A DNA stretch of 64,000 nt, taken from NCBI RefSeq assembly GCF_029945685.1, contig NZ_JAQSDA010000025.1:248001-312000 (forward strand), in the 5' to 3' direction. Below the pieces are notes generated by a model that had not been told where the DNA came from, made no database searches, and was given only the letters and a program-made list of their open reading frames with translations. A program made the translations under genes and the position numbers. The stretch comes from Polaromonas sp. (lineage in GTDB: Bacteria > Pseudomonadota > Gammaproteobacteria > Burkholderiales > Burkholderiaceae_C). Shown piece by piece: positions 25,640 to 34,831 of the stretch (its first letter is position 1; the number at the start of each line of letters is the position of its first letter).

Positions 25640-27916
25640 ATGAAATTCCGCTTTCCCATCGTCATCATTGACGAAGACTTCCGCTCCGAAAACACCTCCG
25701 GGCTGGGCATTCGCGCCTTGGCGCAGGCCATAGAAACAGAGGGTTTTGAGGTGCTCGGTGTCACCAGCTACGGCGACCTGTCGCAGTTTGCGCAGCAGCA
25801 AAGCCGTGCCAGCGCCTTCATCCTGTCGATTGACGACGAAGAGTTCACGCCGGGACCGGACCTGGACCCCGCCGTGCTGAACCTGCGCCACTTCATTGAG
25901 GAAGTGCGGCGCAAGAACCTGGACGTGCCGATTTACGTCTATGGCGAGACCAAGACCTCGCGCCACATTCCCAACGACATCCTGCGCGAACTCCACGGCT
26001 TCATCCACATGTTCGAGGACACGCCCGAGTTTGTGGCGCGGCACATCATTCGCGAGGCCAAGAGTTACCTCGAAGGCGTGCAGCCGCCGTTTTTCAAGGC
26101 GCTGCTCGATTACGCCGAAGACGGTTCCTACTCCTGGCACTGCCCGGGACACTCGGGAGGCGTGGCTTTCCTGAAAAGCCCGGTGGGCCAGATGTTCCAC
26201 CAGTTTTTTGGCGAGAACATGCTGCGCGCCGACGTCTGCAACGCGGTCGAGGAGCTCGGCCAGCTGCTGGACCACGACGGCCCGGTGGGCGCCTCCGAGC
26301 GCAACGCGGCGCGTATCTTCAATGCCGACCACTGCTTTTTTGTGACCAACGGTACGTCCACCTCGAACAAGATGGTCTGGCACCATACCGTGGCGCCCGG
26401 CGATGTGGTGGTGGTGGACCGCAACTGCCACAAGTCGATCCTGCACGCGATCATCATGACCGGCTCGATTCCGGTGTTCCTGAAGCCGACACGTAACCAC
26501 TTCGGCATCATCGGCCCGATTCCGAAAGAAGAGTTCGAGCCGGCTTCCATTCAGGCCAAGATCAAGGCCAACCCGCTGCTCAAGGGCGTGGACGCGAAGA
26601 AGGTCAAGCCGCGTGTGTTGACCATCACCCAGTCCACCTACGACGGTGTGCTGTACAACACCGAAACCATCAAGGGCATGCTCGACGGCTATGTGGAGAA
26701 CCTGCATTTCGATGAAGCGTGGTTGCCGCATGCAGCCTTCCACCCGTTTTACGGCAGCTACCACGCGATGGGAAAAAAACGCGCGCGGCCCAAGCAGGCC
26801 ATGGTGTATTCGACGCAGTCCATCCACAAGCTGCTGGCCGGCATCAGCCAGGCCAGTCACGTGCTGGTGCAGGACTCGCAGACTGTCAAGCTTGACAGGC
26901 ACCTCTTCAACGAGGCCTACCTGATGCACACCTCTACCTCCCCGCAGTACAGCATCATTGCCAGCTGCGACGTGGCCGCCGCCATGATGGAGCCGCCCGG
27001 CGGCACCGCGCTGGTCGAGGAAAGCATTGCCGAGGCGCTGGACTTCCGCCGCGCGATGCGCAAGGTCGATGAGGAATATGGCGACGACTGGTGGTTCAAG
27101 GTCTGGGGCCCGGAAAAACTGGTGGACGAGGGCATTGGCCGCTCGGACGACTGGATCATCAAGGGCGAGTCCAAGAACGCCAAGGCCGGCGTCAACTGGC
27201 ACGGCTTCGGCAAGATGGCGACCGGCTTCAACATGCTGGACCCGATCAAGTCCACGGTGGTCACACCCGGCATGGACCTGAACGGCAAGTTCGCCAAAAC
27301 CGGCATTCCAGCCAGCATCGTGACCAAGTTCCTGGCCGAGCATGGTGTGGTCGTGGAGAAAACCGGCCTCTACAGCTTCTTCATCATGTTCACCATCGGC
27401 ATCACCAAGGGCCGCTGGAACAGCATGCTGACGGCGCTGCAGCAGTTCAAGGACGACTACGCCAAGAACCAGCCGATGTGGCGCATCCTGCCCGAGTTCT
27501 GCCAGAAGTACCCCAAGTACGAAAAAATGGGCCTGGCTGACCTGTGTCAGCACATCCACAACCTGTACGCCAAATACGATATTGCGCGGCTGACCACCGA
27601 CATGTATTTGAGCGACCTCACGCCGGCCATGAAGCCTAGCGACGCTTACGCGCACATCGCCCTGCACAAGACCGAACGCGTCGAGATCGACAAGCTCGAG
27701 GGCCGCATCACGGTGGGGCTGGTCACGCCGTATCCGCCGGGCATTCCGCTGCTGATTCCCGGCGAAGTGTTCAACAAGAAAATCGTCGACTACCTGAAGT
27801 TCTCACGCGAGTTCAATGCGCAATGTCCGGGCTTTGAGACCGACATTCACGGCCTGGTTGAAGTGGAAGACGCCAACGGCAAGAAGCACTACTACGCCGA
27901 CTGCGTGAAAGAGTAG
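25640..27916 (+). CDS. Arginine/lysine/ornithine decarboxylase (PLP, wing-domain type)
   Basis: 758 aa from the ATG at 25640 (MKFRFPIVIIDEDFRSENT); the ORF track uses an upstream TTG. It has an N-terminal response-regulator-like wing domain, a large PLP domain (GTSTSNKMVWHHTVAPGD, HFDEAWLPHAAFHP, PLP lysine in STQSIHKLLAGISQ) and a C-terminal domain. It decarboxylates a basic amino acid to a polyamine. Lysine, arginine or ornithine cannot be told from sequence alone; a polyamine-biosynthetic role is common in betaproteobacteria. A perfect 6-bp GCCGGC hairpin follows the stop. Confidence 0.92.
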   Translation: MKFRFPIVIIDEDFRSENTSGLGIRALAQAIETEGFEVLGVTSYGDLSQFAQQQSRASAFILSIDDEEFTPGPDLDPAVLNLRHFIEEVRRKNLDVPIYVYGETKTSRHIPNDILRELHGFIHMFEDTPEFVARHIIREAKSYLEGVQPPFFKALLDYAEDGSYSWHCPGHSGGVAFLKSPVGQMFHQFFGENMLRADVCNAVEELGQLLDHDGPVGASERNAARIFNADHCFFVTNGTSTSNKMVWHHTVAPGDVVVVDRNCHKSILHAIIMTGSIPVFLKPTRNHFGIIGPIPKEEFEPASIQAKIKANPLLKGVDAKKVKPRVLTITQSTYDGVLYNTETIKGMLDGYVENLHFDEAWLPHAAFHPFYGSYHAMGKKRARPKQAMVYSTQSIHKLLAGISQASHVLVQDSQTVKLDRHLFNEAYLMHTSTSPQYSIIASCDVAAAMMEPPGGTALVEESIAEALDFRRAMRKVDEEYGDDWWFKVWGPEKLVDEGIGRSDDWIIKGESKNAKAGVNWHGFGKMATGFNMLDPIKSTVVTPGMDLNGKFAKTGIPASIVTKFLAEHGVVVEKTGLYSFFIMFTIGITKGRWNSMLTALQQFKDDYAKNQPMWRILPEFCQKYPKYEKMGLADLCQHIHNLYAKYDIARLTTDMYLSDLTPAMKPSDAYAHIALHKTERVEIDKLEGRITVGLVTPYPPGIPLLIPGEVFNKKIVDYLKFSREFNAQCPGFETDIHGLVEVEDANGKKHYYADCVKE

Positions 27917-27951
27917 AGGCGCTGGGCCGGCAGGCAGCCGGCGGGGGAAGC

Positions 27952-28884
27952 TCAGGGCCGAGCCGGCGCCATGTCTTCCCGAACCCGCAGGAAGCTCGCA
28001 AAGCGGGGAATGCCGCTGTCATTCAAGCCGCGAAACCTGTAGGTCACAACGCTTCCCACGGGCGGCGGGTGGCGCCGCTGTTCGTCGCTGAAGCCGGTGC
28101 CCAGCTTGAAGCGTGTGCCCGGCACGCCGTCCTCCCGCACCGTCTCGACCAGCAAGGCGCCCAGCGCGGCGGCATATTTACCCTGGCCCGGCAGGTGAGC
28201 CAGCACACGGGCTTCCGCGTCCTCATGCGTCTTGACCTTGAGCAGGTCGTCGGTGCGCGCGGCCTTGTAGAGCGAGGCGCCGCGGTGCAGCATCAGGCCT
28301 TCGCCGCCCAGCCTGACAGTCCTGGCCAACAGGCGCTGGAGTTCGCCATGGCTGGCCACCCGAGACTGCGCCACCGCCTGGACCCAGGGTTGGTCGATGC
28401 GGCTGACCACCCCGTTCAGGGCCGGAATCCGCTCGGTGAAGGTTCCGGGCTGCGTCGGCAGATCAAACACCATGAAGCGCAGGGCGCGCCATGCGGCATC
28501 GTCAGGGGTTTGCTGGCGCACGGTGGAGACCGCCCTGGAGAATTGGCCGCGGCCAGCCCACAACTCGCCGTCCAGGGGCTGCCTGGGCCAACCCGCGGTG
28601 AACCAGGCCGGGGCGGCGATGCGTTCGCCGCCGCGTGTCAGCAACTTTTCGCCGTCCCAGTAACCGCGTACCCCGTCTAGTTTTTCACTGACCCAGTAGT
28701 CCTGCAGCGCGATGCCGGGGTGGTAGACATTGGCCAGCATCAGCGACGGGCTGTTGCCTGCCGCCGCCGCGGGAAGGGCAGGCGCCAGCAGGGCGGTCAA
28801 CGCCAGCAGCCAGGGCAGCGCGCAGATGCGAAGGAAAGCGCCGCGCGCGCGGGTGAGAGTGAGCGTGAGTGGAGGTGCCGTCAT
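27952..28884 (-). CDS. ATP-dependent DNA ligase with signal peptide (Lig E type)
   Basis: 310 aa from the ATG giving MTAPPLTLTL; the ORF track runs into the divergent GNAT gene. A clear export signal (WLLALTALLAPALPAAAAG) precedes the ligase core. Motif I is KLDGVRGYWDG with the AMP-accepting Lys; further motifs are DGELWAGRG, GGEGLMLH and LLKVKTHEDAEARVL, followed by a short OB domain. It is a minimal ligase without a DNA-binding domain. Lig E-type ligases are periplasmic and linked by others to extracellular DNA or competence. An E60 remnant lies in the gap to the divergent gene. Confidence 0.88.
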   Translation of the reverse strand: MTAPPLTLTLTRARGAFLRICALPWLLALTALLAPALPAAAAGNSPSLMLANVYHPGIALQDYWVSEKLDGVRGYWDGEKLLTRGGERIAAPAWFTAGWPRQPLDGELWAGRGQFSRAVSTVRQQTPDDAAWRALRFMVFDLPTQPGTFTERIPALNGVVSRIDQPWVQAVAQSRVASHGELQRLLARTVRLGGEGLMLHRGASLYKAARTDDLLKVKTHEDAEARVLAHLPGQGKYAAALGALLVETVREDGVPGTRFKLGTGFSDEQRRHPPPVGSVVTYRFRGLNDSGIPRFASFLRVREDMAPARP

Positions 28885-28928
28885 GTTGCTGGATTTATTG
28901 CATGATTCATGCCGAGAGCGCCCGAGGG

Positions 28929-28960
28929 GAGGGCGCAGGCAGCTATCAAAACAGTAGTAT
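28929..28960 (-). repeat. E60 dispersed element, partial
   Basis: GAGGGCGCAGGCAGCTATCA followed by AAACAGTAGTA; it retains the GCGC..GCAGCTAT core and the AT arm but lacks the GGGCTGGAGGCC half. It lies between the divergent ligase and GNAT genes. Confidence 0.65.
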
Positions 28961-29068
28961 TGCGTTTTCCCGTTCTGGCCGTTTTTCCCGTTTTCCGCGG
29001 CCTGCGGCTGACGATTGTGCGGTCTGGGACGGGCCTGCTGCAAGTCTGAACCGGTACAAACTTCATTC

Positions 29069-29806
29069 ATGAACGCCAAAGATGTTGCTTCCATAGAACA
29101 GGCCACCCTGGCTGCCGTGGCCCCCGACACCGTGGAGCAGCGGGAAGGCTGGCTGTTGCCTGTCGATCACGGAACCATAGGCCGCGCCAGAAGTGCCGTG
29201 CCGCTGCAGCACACGGAGGCTGACCCGGGCGTGCTGGGCCGCATCGAGGCCTATTACGCGGCGCGAGGTCTTCCGGCGGTGTTTCGCCTGGCCACCGACG
29301 TCTGTTTTGACGGTTTGCGCCATGAACTGCGCCGGGGCGGCTACAGCGCCGACAAACCCACACTGGTGCAGCTGGGCACGGTGGCGCGCATGCGCGAAGT
29401 GTCTTCGCAGGCGAGCGCCGAGGTCCATGCTGCGCCGGATGCGGCCTGGACGGCGCTTTTCCTGGGCGAGGGTTTTGATCCGGTGGACGGCGCCTGCCGG
29501 GTCAGGGCACTGGGCCGGGCGCAGGGCTCGGTGTATGCCAGCGTACGTGAGGGCGGCGAAGTTCTCGCCGGCGGGGTGGCGGCTTTTAGCCATGGCTGGG
29601 TCAGCGTGCACGGCATGCGCACCGTCGCAGGCCATCGCGGACGCGGACTGGCCCGCCAGGTGCTGGCCGGGCTGGCCGACGCTGCGCTGGCGCGGGGTAT
29701 GGTGCGGGTCCTGCAGGTGGAAGCCGGCAACACCACTGCGCAGGCGCTGTATCAGCGCGCGGGTTTTGACACCGCTTGGTCTTATGTGTACTGGCGCCGC
29801 GCCTGA
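29069..29806 (+). CDS. GNAT-family N-acetyltransferase
   Basis: 245 aa from the ATG at 29069; the ORF track begins 54 bases earlier. A variable N-terminal half (a second, degenerate GNAT-like module is possible) is followed by a standard C-terminal GNAT core: GWVSVHGMRTVAGHRGRGLA holds the acetyl-CoA loop, and VEAGNTTAQALYQRAGF the last strand-helix. The substrate is unknown. It is divergent from the exported DNA ligase, and an E60 copy follows it. Confidence 0.87.
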   Translation: MNAKDVASIEQATLAAVAPDTVEQREGWLLPVDHGTIGRARSAVPLQHTEADPGVLGRIEAYYAARGLPAVFRLATDVCFDGLRHELRRGGYSADKPTLVQLGTVARMREVSSQASAEVHAAPDAAWTALFLGEGFDPVDGACRVRALGRAQGSVYASVREGGEVLAGGVAAFSHGWVSVHGMRTVAGHRGRGLARQVLAGLADAALARGMVRVLQVEAGNTTAQALYQRAGFDTAWSYVYWRRA

Positions 29807-29835
29807 GCAGCCGGTTCAGCACGGCTATGCTCACA

Positions 29836-29890
29836 TTTTAATAGCTGTTGTCGCCCGTGCATCAAGGGCTGAAGCCATATTTGGCTTCAA
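29836..29890 (+). repeat. E60 dispersed element, complete copy
   Basis: TTTTAATAGCTGTTGTCGCC, then CGTGCATCAAGGGCTGAAGCC and ATATTTGGCTTCAAA. One of the best-preserved intergenic copies in plus orientation, lying between the convergent GNAT and fabI genes. Confidence 0.88.
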
Positions 29891-29915
29891 ACCCGGGATG
29901 AGACCCTGAGCCGGT

Positions 29916-30722
29916 TCAGCTCGCCTCGGCGTCGCGGCCGATGCCGGCCGTGTGGCTGAAGCCGCCATCCACATAGGTGATTTCGGCTGTGACGCCCGAA
30001 GCCAGGTCCGAAAGCAGGAAGGCAGCCACGTTGCCCACATCCTCGATGGTGACGTTGCGCCGCAGCGGCGAGGCGGCGGCCACCATGCCGAGCAGCTTGC
30101 CGAAGTCCTTGATGCCGCTGGCCGCCAGTGTCTTGATCGGGCCGGCGCTGATGCCGTTGACGCGCATGCCCTTGGGGCCCAGCGATTCGGCGAGGTAACG
30201 CACGCTGGCTTCCAGGCTGGCCTTGGCCAGCCCCATGGTGTTGTAGTTGGGAATGGTGCGCTGGGCGCCCAGGTAAGTCAGCGTGAGCAGTGCCGACTTG
30301 GGGTTGAGGTGGGGCAGGGCAGCCTTGGCCATCGCCGGAAAACTGTAGGCGCTGATGTCATGCGCAATCTTGAAGCCCTCGCGGGTCAGGCCTTCAAGGA
30401 AGTCCCCGGCGATCGCCTCGCGCGGCGCGAAACCGATGCTGTGCACAAAGCCGTCAAAGGTCGGCCAGGTCCTGGCCAGGTCCGCAAACAGGGCCGCAAT
30501 CTGCGCGTCGTCGCCCACATCGCAGTCAAAAATCAGCTTGGAATCGAAGTCGGCGGCAAATTCGGTGATGCGGTCCTTGAAACGCTCGCCCACATAGCTG
30601 AAGGCTAGCTCGGCCCCCTGGGCATGGCAGGCCTTGGCAATGCCGTAAGCGATGGACCGGTTGGACAGGACGCCCGTGATCAAGAGTTTTTTGCCGGTGA
30701 GAAATCCCGTGGGTGTGCCCAT
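29916..30722 (-). CDS. fabI: Enoyl-[acyl-carrier-protein] reductase FabI
   Basis: 268 aa from the ATG at 30722; the ORF track extends 395 residues upstream through the yejA gene, which is a shadow. FabI features: [20 protein letters not shown] (NAD-binding), [20 protein letters not shown]-type helix region, and the Y-x6-K catalytic motif in [14 protein letters not shown]. It performs the last reduction in each cycle of fatty acid synthesis and is the triclosan/isoniazid-class target. Divergent from yejA. Confidence 0.96.
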   Translation of the reverse strand: MGTPTGFLTGKKLLITGVLSNRSIAYGIAKACHAQGAELAFSYVGERFKDRITEFAADFDSKLIFDCDVGDDAQIAALFADLARTWPTFDGFVHSIGFAPREAIAGDFLEGLTREGFKIAHDISAYSFPAMAKAALPHLNPKSALLTLTYLGAQRTIPNYNTMGLAKASLEASVRYLAESLGPKGMRVNGISAGPIKTLAASGIKDFGKLLGMVAAASPLRRNVTIEDVGNVAAFLLSDLASGVTAEITYVDGGFSHTAGIGRDAEAS

Positions 30723-30812
30723 GCTTGTGCTCCAGTGTGTGCGAGGAAACGGGCAAAGGGCGCGCTGCGTGCATGGCGCTCTTTGCCAACCTAAGTAGTG
30801 CAGAATTGTCGC

Positions 30813-32627
30813 ATGCGGGATTTGTCGTTTTTGCGGGCCTTGATGACGGCCGTTCTGGTCTGCCTGGCGCCGGCGTCCTGGGCTGCCCACGCCTATGCGC
30901 AGTTCGGCGACATCAAGTACCCGCCGGGCTTCACCCACTTCGACTACGTCAACCCCGCCGCGCCCAAGGGCGGCGAGATCCGCATGGTGCCGCCGACCCG
31001 GCCCACCAACTTCGACAAGTTCAACCCCTTCACGCTGCGCGGCACCGCGCCCTACGGCATCGGCACGCTGATGATCGAGAGCCTGCTGACCGGCAACGCC
31101 GAGGAGCCGACCACCGCCTACGGGCTGCTGGCCGACGACGTCGAGGTGGCGCCGGACCGGCTGTCGGCCACCTTCCGCCTGCATCCCAAGGCGCGCTTTC
31201 AGGACGGCTCGCCGGTGCTGGCCGCTGATGTGCTGCATTCGTTCACGCAGTTGACCGGCAAGCTGGCCGCGCCGCAATACCGCAGCATCTACGCCGAGGT
31301 CAAGGCGGTGAAGGTGCTCGCCGAACGGGTGGTGCGTTTCGATTTCGCAGTGCCCAACCCCGAGTTGCCGCTGGTCGTGGGCGGCATGCCGGTGTTCAGC
31401 CGCGCCTGGGGCGGCGGCAAACCGTTTGACCGCATCGTGTCCGACCTGCCCATAGGCTCCGGCCCCTACAAGCCCGCCAGCCTGGCCATGGGGCGCGACA
31501 TCACCTATGTCCGCGACCCGGCCTACTGGGGCGCCGAGCTGCCCAGCCGCAAGGGGCAGTTCAACTTCGACCGCATCACCTTCAAGATCTACCTTGACGA
31601 AACCTCGCGTTTTGAGGGCCTGAAAGCCGGCGAATACGACTTCATGCGCGAGTTCATCTCGCGCAACTGGGCGCGCCAGTACACCGGCAAGCAGTTCAGC
31701 TCGGGCGAACTTATCAAGCGGGCTTTCGAGAACCGCAACCCCGGCGACTTCCAGGGCTATGTGTTCAACCTGCGCAAGGAAAAATTCCAGGATGTACGCG
31801 TGCGCCAAGCCATCGGGCTGGCCATGGATTTCGAGTGGATGAATCGCCAGCTGTTCTACGGCATCTACAAACGTGTCAACGGCTATTTTCCGAACAGCGA
31901 GTTTCATGCCGCTGGGCTGCCCAAGCCCGACGAACTGGCGCTGCTGGAGCCGCTGCGCGCCAGGCTCACACCTGCAGTGTTTGGCACGGTGCCGGTGGCG
32001 CCCGCCACCACGCCACCGGGCAGCCTGCGGCAGAACCTGCGTCAGGCCCAGGCGCTGCTGCGCGAAGCCGGCTGGACTTACCGCGATGGCGCGCTGCGCA
32101 ATGCCAAAGGTGAGGCCTTCACGATGGAGTTCCTCAACGACCAGCCTTCACTGGTGCGCATCGTCGGGCCTTTCCAGAAAGCGCTGGAAAAGCTGGGCAT
32201 CACCATGACTTACCGGGTGGTCGATTTTTCCCTGTCCAAGCAGAAGATGGACGCCTTCGATTTCGAGATCACGACCTTGCGGCTGCCGGGCTCGACCGCA
32301 CCGGGCAGCGAGTTGCTGGAGCGTTTTGGCTCTGAAGCGGCAAAGACGCCCGGCTCGTCCAATGTCTGGGGCATTGCCGACCCGGCGGTTGATGCCTTGC
32401 TGCAAAAGGTGGTGACCGCCAGAACCCGCCCCGAGCTGGGCGCCGCCATGCGTGCGCTGGACCGGGTGCTGACGCACGGCTTTTACTCGGTGCCGCAGTA
32501 CTACGGCGACGCCTTCCTGATCGGTTACCGGCCTGCGCCGTTTGTGTTGCCGGCGACAATTCCACCGTACTACCAGGCGGACACCTGGGCCATGAGCACG
32601 TGGTGGGCTTCGAGCGCGAATAAATGA
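30813..32627 (+). CDS. yejA: Peptide ABC transporter substrate-binding protein YejA
   Basis: 604 aa from the ATG at 30813. A signal peptide ([20 protein letters not shown]) is followed by the family-5 extracellular solute-binding fold: [66 protein letters not shown]. YejA delivers oligopeptides (microcin C in E. coli) to YejBEF. Its stop is 46 bases before yejB, and the four genes form a standard yejABEF operon. Confidence 0.94.
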   Translation: MRDLSFLRALMTAVLVCLAPASWAAHAYAQFGDIKYPPGFTHFDYVNPAAPKGGEIRMVPPTRPTNFDKFNPFTLRGTAPYGIGTLMIESLLTGNAEEPTTAYGLLADDVEVAPDRLSATFRLHPKARFQDGSPVLAADVLHSFTQLTGKLAAPQYRSIYAEVKAVKVLAERVVRFDFAVPNPELPLVVGGMPVFSRAWGGGKPFDRIVSDLPIGSGPYKPASLAMGRDITYVRDPAYWGAELPSRKGQFNFDRITFKIYLDETSRFEGLKAGEYDFMREFISRNWARQYTGKQFSSGELIKRAFENRNPGDFQGYVFNLRKEKFQDVRVRQAIGLAMDFEWMNRQLFYGIYKRVNGYFPNSEFHAAGLPKPDELALLEPLRARLTPAVFGTVPVAPATTPPGSLRQNLRQAQALLREAGWTYRDGALRNAKGEAFTMEFLNDQPSLVRIVGPFQKALEKLGITMTYRVVDFSLSKQKMDAFDFEITTLRLPGSTAPGSELLERFGSEAAKTPGSSNVWGIADPAVDALLQKVVTARTRPELGAAMRALDRVLTHGFYSVPQYYGDAFLIGYRPAPFVLPATIPPYYQADTWAMSTWWASSANK

Positions 32628-32673
32628 CCTCCCACGCTTTTCACTTCATGCATTTGCTGCCCCCTGCATAACC

Positions 32674-33708
32674 ATGGCCAGCTACATCCTCAAGCGCCTG
32701 CTGCTGATGATTCCCACCCTGCTGGGGGTGCTGCTGCTGACCTTTGCCATGGTGCAGTTTGTGCCCGGCGGCCCGGTCGAGCAGATGGTGGCGCAGCTGC
32801 AGGGGCGCGATTCCGGTGGCGAGCGGGCGGCGGCCACCGGCTCCGGCTACCGTGGCCGCCAGGGCCTGGACGCGCAGCGCATCGAGGAAATCCGGGCGCT
32901 GTATGGCTTTGACAAACCCGTGCACCAGCGCTTTTTCCAGATGCTGGGGCAGTTCGCGCGGTTTGATCTCGGGAAAAGTTTTTACCAGCACAAGGACGTC
33001 TGGCAACTGGTCAAGGAAAAGCTGCCGGTGTCCATCAGCCTGGGGCTGTGGACCTTTTTCATCAGCTACCTGATCGCCGTGCCGCTCGGTGTGGCCAAGG
33101 CGGTGCGCGCCGGCTCCCGTTTTGACTTTGTCACCACGCTGATCGTGCTGATCGGTTACGCCATTCCCGGCTTTGTGCTGGGCGTGGCGCTGCTCGTGAT
33201 TTTTGGAGGGCAACTGCAGTGGTTTCCCTTGCGCGGGCTGACTTCGTCGAACTGGGAGACCCTCAGCTGGGGCGCCCGCATCACGGACTACCTGTGGCAC
33301 ATCACCTTGCCGGTCACGGCCATGGTGCTGGGGAGTTTTGCGGTCACGGCGGTGCTGACCAAAAACTCATTTCTGGAAGAAATTCGCAAGCAGTATGTGC
33401 TGACGGCGCGCGCCAAAGGCCTGTCCGAGCGCCAGGTGCTCTGGAAACACGTGTTTCGCAATGCGCTGATCCCCATCATCACGGGTTTTCCGTCGGCCTT
33501 CATCGGCGCTTTTTTCACCGGTTCGCTGCTGATCGAAACCCTCTTTTCGCTCGACGGCCTGGGCCTGCTCAGTTATGAAAGCGTGATCCGGCGCGACTAC
33601 CCGGTGGTGCTGGGCACGCTGTACCTGTTCACCTTGATTGGCCTGCTGACCAAGCTGGTCTCGGACCTTTGTTATGTCTGGGTTGATCCCCGTGTCAAAT
33701 TTGATTAG
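32674..33708 (+). CDS. yejB: Peptide ABC transporter permease YejB
   Basis: 344 aa. N-terminal MASYILKRLLLMIPTLLGVL, six transmembrane helices, and the BPD_transp_1 EAA loop around RAKGLSERQVLWKHVFRNAL. YejB-type features are the GGPVEQMVAQLQGRD loop and the C-terminal SDLCYVWVDPRVKFD. Partner of YejE in the inner membrane. The gap to the confident part of yejE is filled with a C/G-rich repeat. Confidence 0.95.
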   Translation: MASYILKRLLLMIPTLLGVLLLTFAMVQFVPGGPVEQMVAQLQGRDSGGERAAATGSGYRGRQGLDAQRIEEIRALYGFDKPVHQRFFQMLGQFARFDLGKSFYQHKDVWQLVKEKLPVSISLGLWTFFISYLIAVPLGVAKAVRAGSRFDFVTTLIVLIGYAIPGFVLGVALLVIFGGQLQWFPLRGLTSSNWETLSWGARITDYLWHITLPVTAMVLGSFAVTAVLTKNSFLEEIRKQYVLTARAKGLSERQVLWKHVFRNALIPIITGFPSAFIGAFFTGSLLIETLFSLDGLGLLSYESVIRRDYPVVLGTLYLFTLIGLLTKLVSDLCYVWVDPRVKFD

Positions 33709-33800
33709 CCCCCCCGAAGCGGCCGAAGGCCGCCTCCCCCCCAGGGGGGCGCAGCCTGTGGACGGGCAAAGCCCGATCCACGGCGGCCCTGAAACAGACA
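33709..33800 (+). repeat. C/G-rich dispersed element between yejB and yejE, copy 2
   Basis: CCCCCCGAAGCGGCCGAAGG, GCCTCCCCCCCAGGGGGGCG, then GACGGGCAAAGCCCGATCC. It shares the CCCCCC/GGGGGG core and the GGGC..GGCAAAGCC hairpin with the copy at 45.2 kb. It is open in the yejE frame, making the yejE start uncertain. Confidence 0.8.
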
Positions 33801-33805
33801 AGCCC

Positions 33806-34831
33806 GTGTCCAGGTCTCCTTCTGGGCGGGCCTGGCAGCGTTTCCGGCGCAACAAGCTGGGCTACCGCAGCCTGGTGATTTTCTGCGTGCTGGTGGTGCT
33901 GAGCCTGTTTGCCGAGGTGTTGTCCAACGACCGGCCGTTGCTGGTGCGTTACGAGGGTGCGTTCTACTTTCCGCTGGTCCGGGACTATTCGGAGAAAACC
34001 TTTGGCGGGGATTTCGACACACCGACCGATTACCTCGATCCCTTTGTCCGCGCCAAACTCAGGGAAGGGGACAATTGGTCGGTTTATCCGCTCAATCCCT
34101 ACGGCCCGCGCACCATCAACTATTTTGCGAAGGAGCCGAACCCGTCGGCGCCGTCGCGCGACAACCTGTTTGGTACCGACGACCGCGGACGCGACCTGCT
34201 GGCCCAGCTGATCTACGGCTTCCGCCTCAGTGTGCTGTTCGGGCTGGCGCTGACGCTGATCGGTGTGGTGGTCGGCATCATCACCGGGGCGGTGCAGGGT
34301 TATGTGGGCGGCAAGACCGACCTGGCCTTCCAGCGTTTCATTGAAATCTGGGGTTCCATGCCCGAGCTCTACCTCTTGATCATTTTCAGCGCAATTTTTG
34401 CGCCCAGCGTGGCTGTGCTGCTGCTGCTGCTGAGCCTGTTCGGCTGGATGGGCCTGTCCGACTATGTGCGCGCCGAGTTTTTGCGCAACCGGCAGATGGA
34501 TTACGTGCGCGCTGCGCGCGCGCTGGGTGTCGGCAACCTGCAGATCATGTGGCGCCACATCCTGCCCAACAGCCTGACGCCGGTGGTCACCTTTCTGCCT
34601 TTTCGCATGAGCGCGGCGATTCTGGCGCTGACCTCGCTCGATTTTCTGGGCCTGGGTGTGCCGCCCGGCACGCCCTCGCTGGGAGAGTTGCTGTCCCAGG
34701 GCAAGGCCAACATCGACGCCTGGTGGATCTCCCTGTCGACCTTCGCGGTGCTGGTGATGACTTTGCTGCTGCTGACCTTCATGGGGGATGCGCTGCGGGA
34801 TGCGCTGGACCCACGGAAAGCGGACAAATGA
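33806..34831 (+). CDS. yejE: Peptide ABC transporter permease YejE
   Basis: 341 aa from the GTG at 33806. The frame is open back to an ATG at 33674 inside yejB, but residues before SPSGRAWQRFRRNKLG are encoded by a repeat element and are not family sequence, so a start at or near 33806 is preferred; no good ribosome-binding site is seen at either. Features: LFAEVLSNDRPLLVRYEGAF, NLFGTDDRGRDLLAQLIYGF, EAA loop RAARALGVGNLQIMWRHILP. Six-helix OppC-type permease, partner of YejB. It overlaps yejF by four bases. Confidence 0.92.
   Translation: MSRSPSGRAWQRFRRNKLGYRSLVIFCVLVVLSLFAEVLSNDRPLLVRYEGAFYFPLVRDYSEKTFGGDFDTPTDYLDPFVRAKLREGDNWSVYPLNPYGPRTINYFAKEPNPSAPSRDNLFGTDDRGRDLLAQLIYGFRLSVLFGLALTLIGVVVGIITGAVQGYVGGKTDLAFQRFIEIWGSMPELYLLIIFSAIFAPSVAVLLLLLSLFGWMGLSDYVRAEFLRNRQMDYVRAARALGVGNLQIMWRHILPNSLTPVVTFLPFRMSAAILALTSLDFLGLGVPPGTPSLGELLSQGKANIDAWWISLSTFAVLVMTLLLLTFMGDALRDALDPRKADK

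Noticed and set aside
25586-27667. 693-aa ORF antisense to the decarboxylase
   Set aside because: Shadow ORF; no recognisable motif, and the opposite frame is a clear PLP decarboxylase.
30723-31907. N-terminal extension of the fabI ORF
   Set aside because: It runs antisense through yejA; FabI homology begins at the ATG at 30722.
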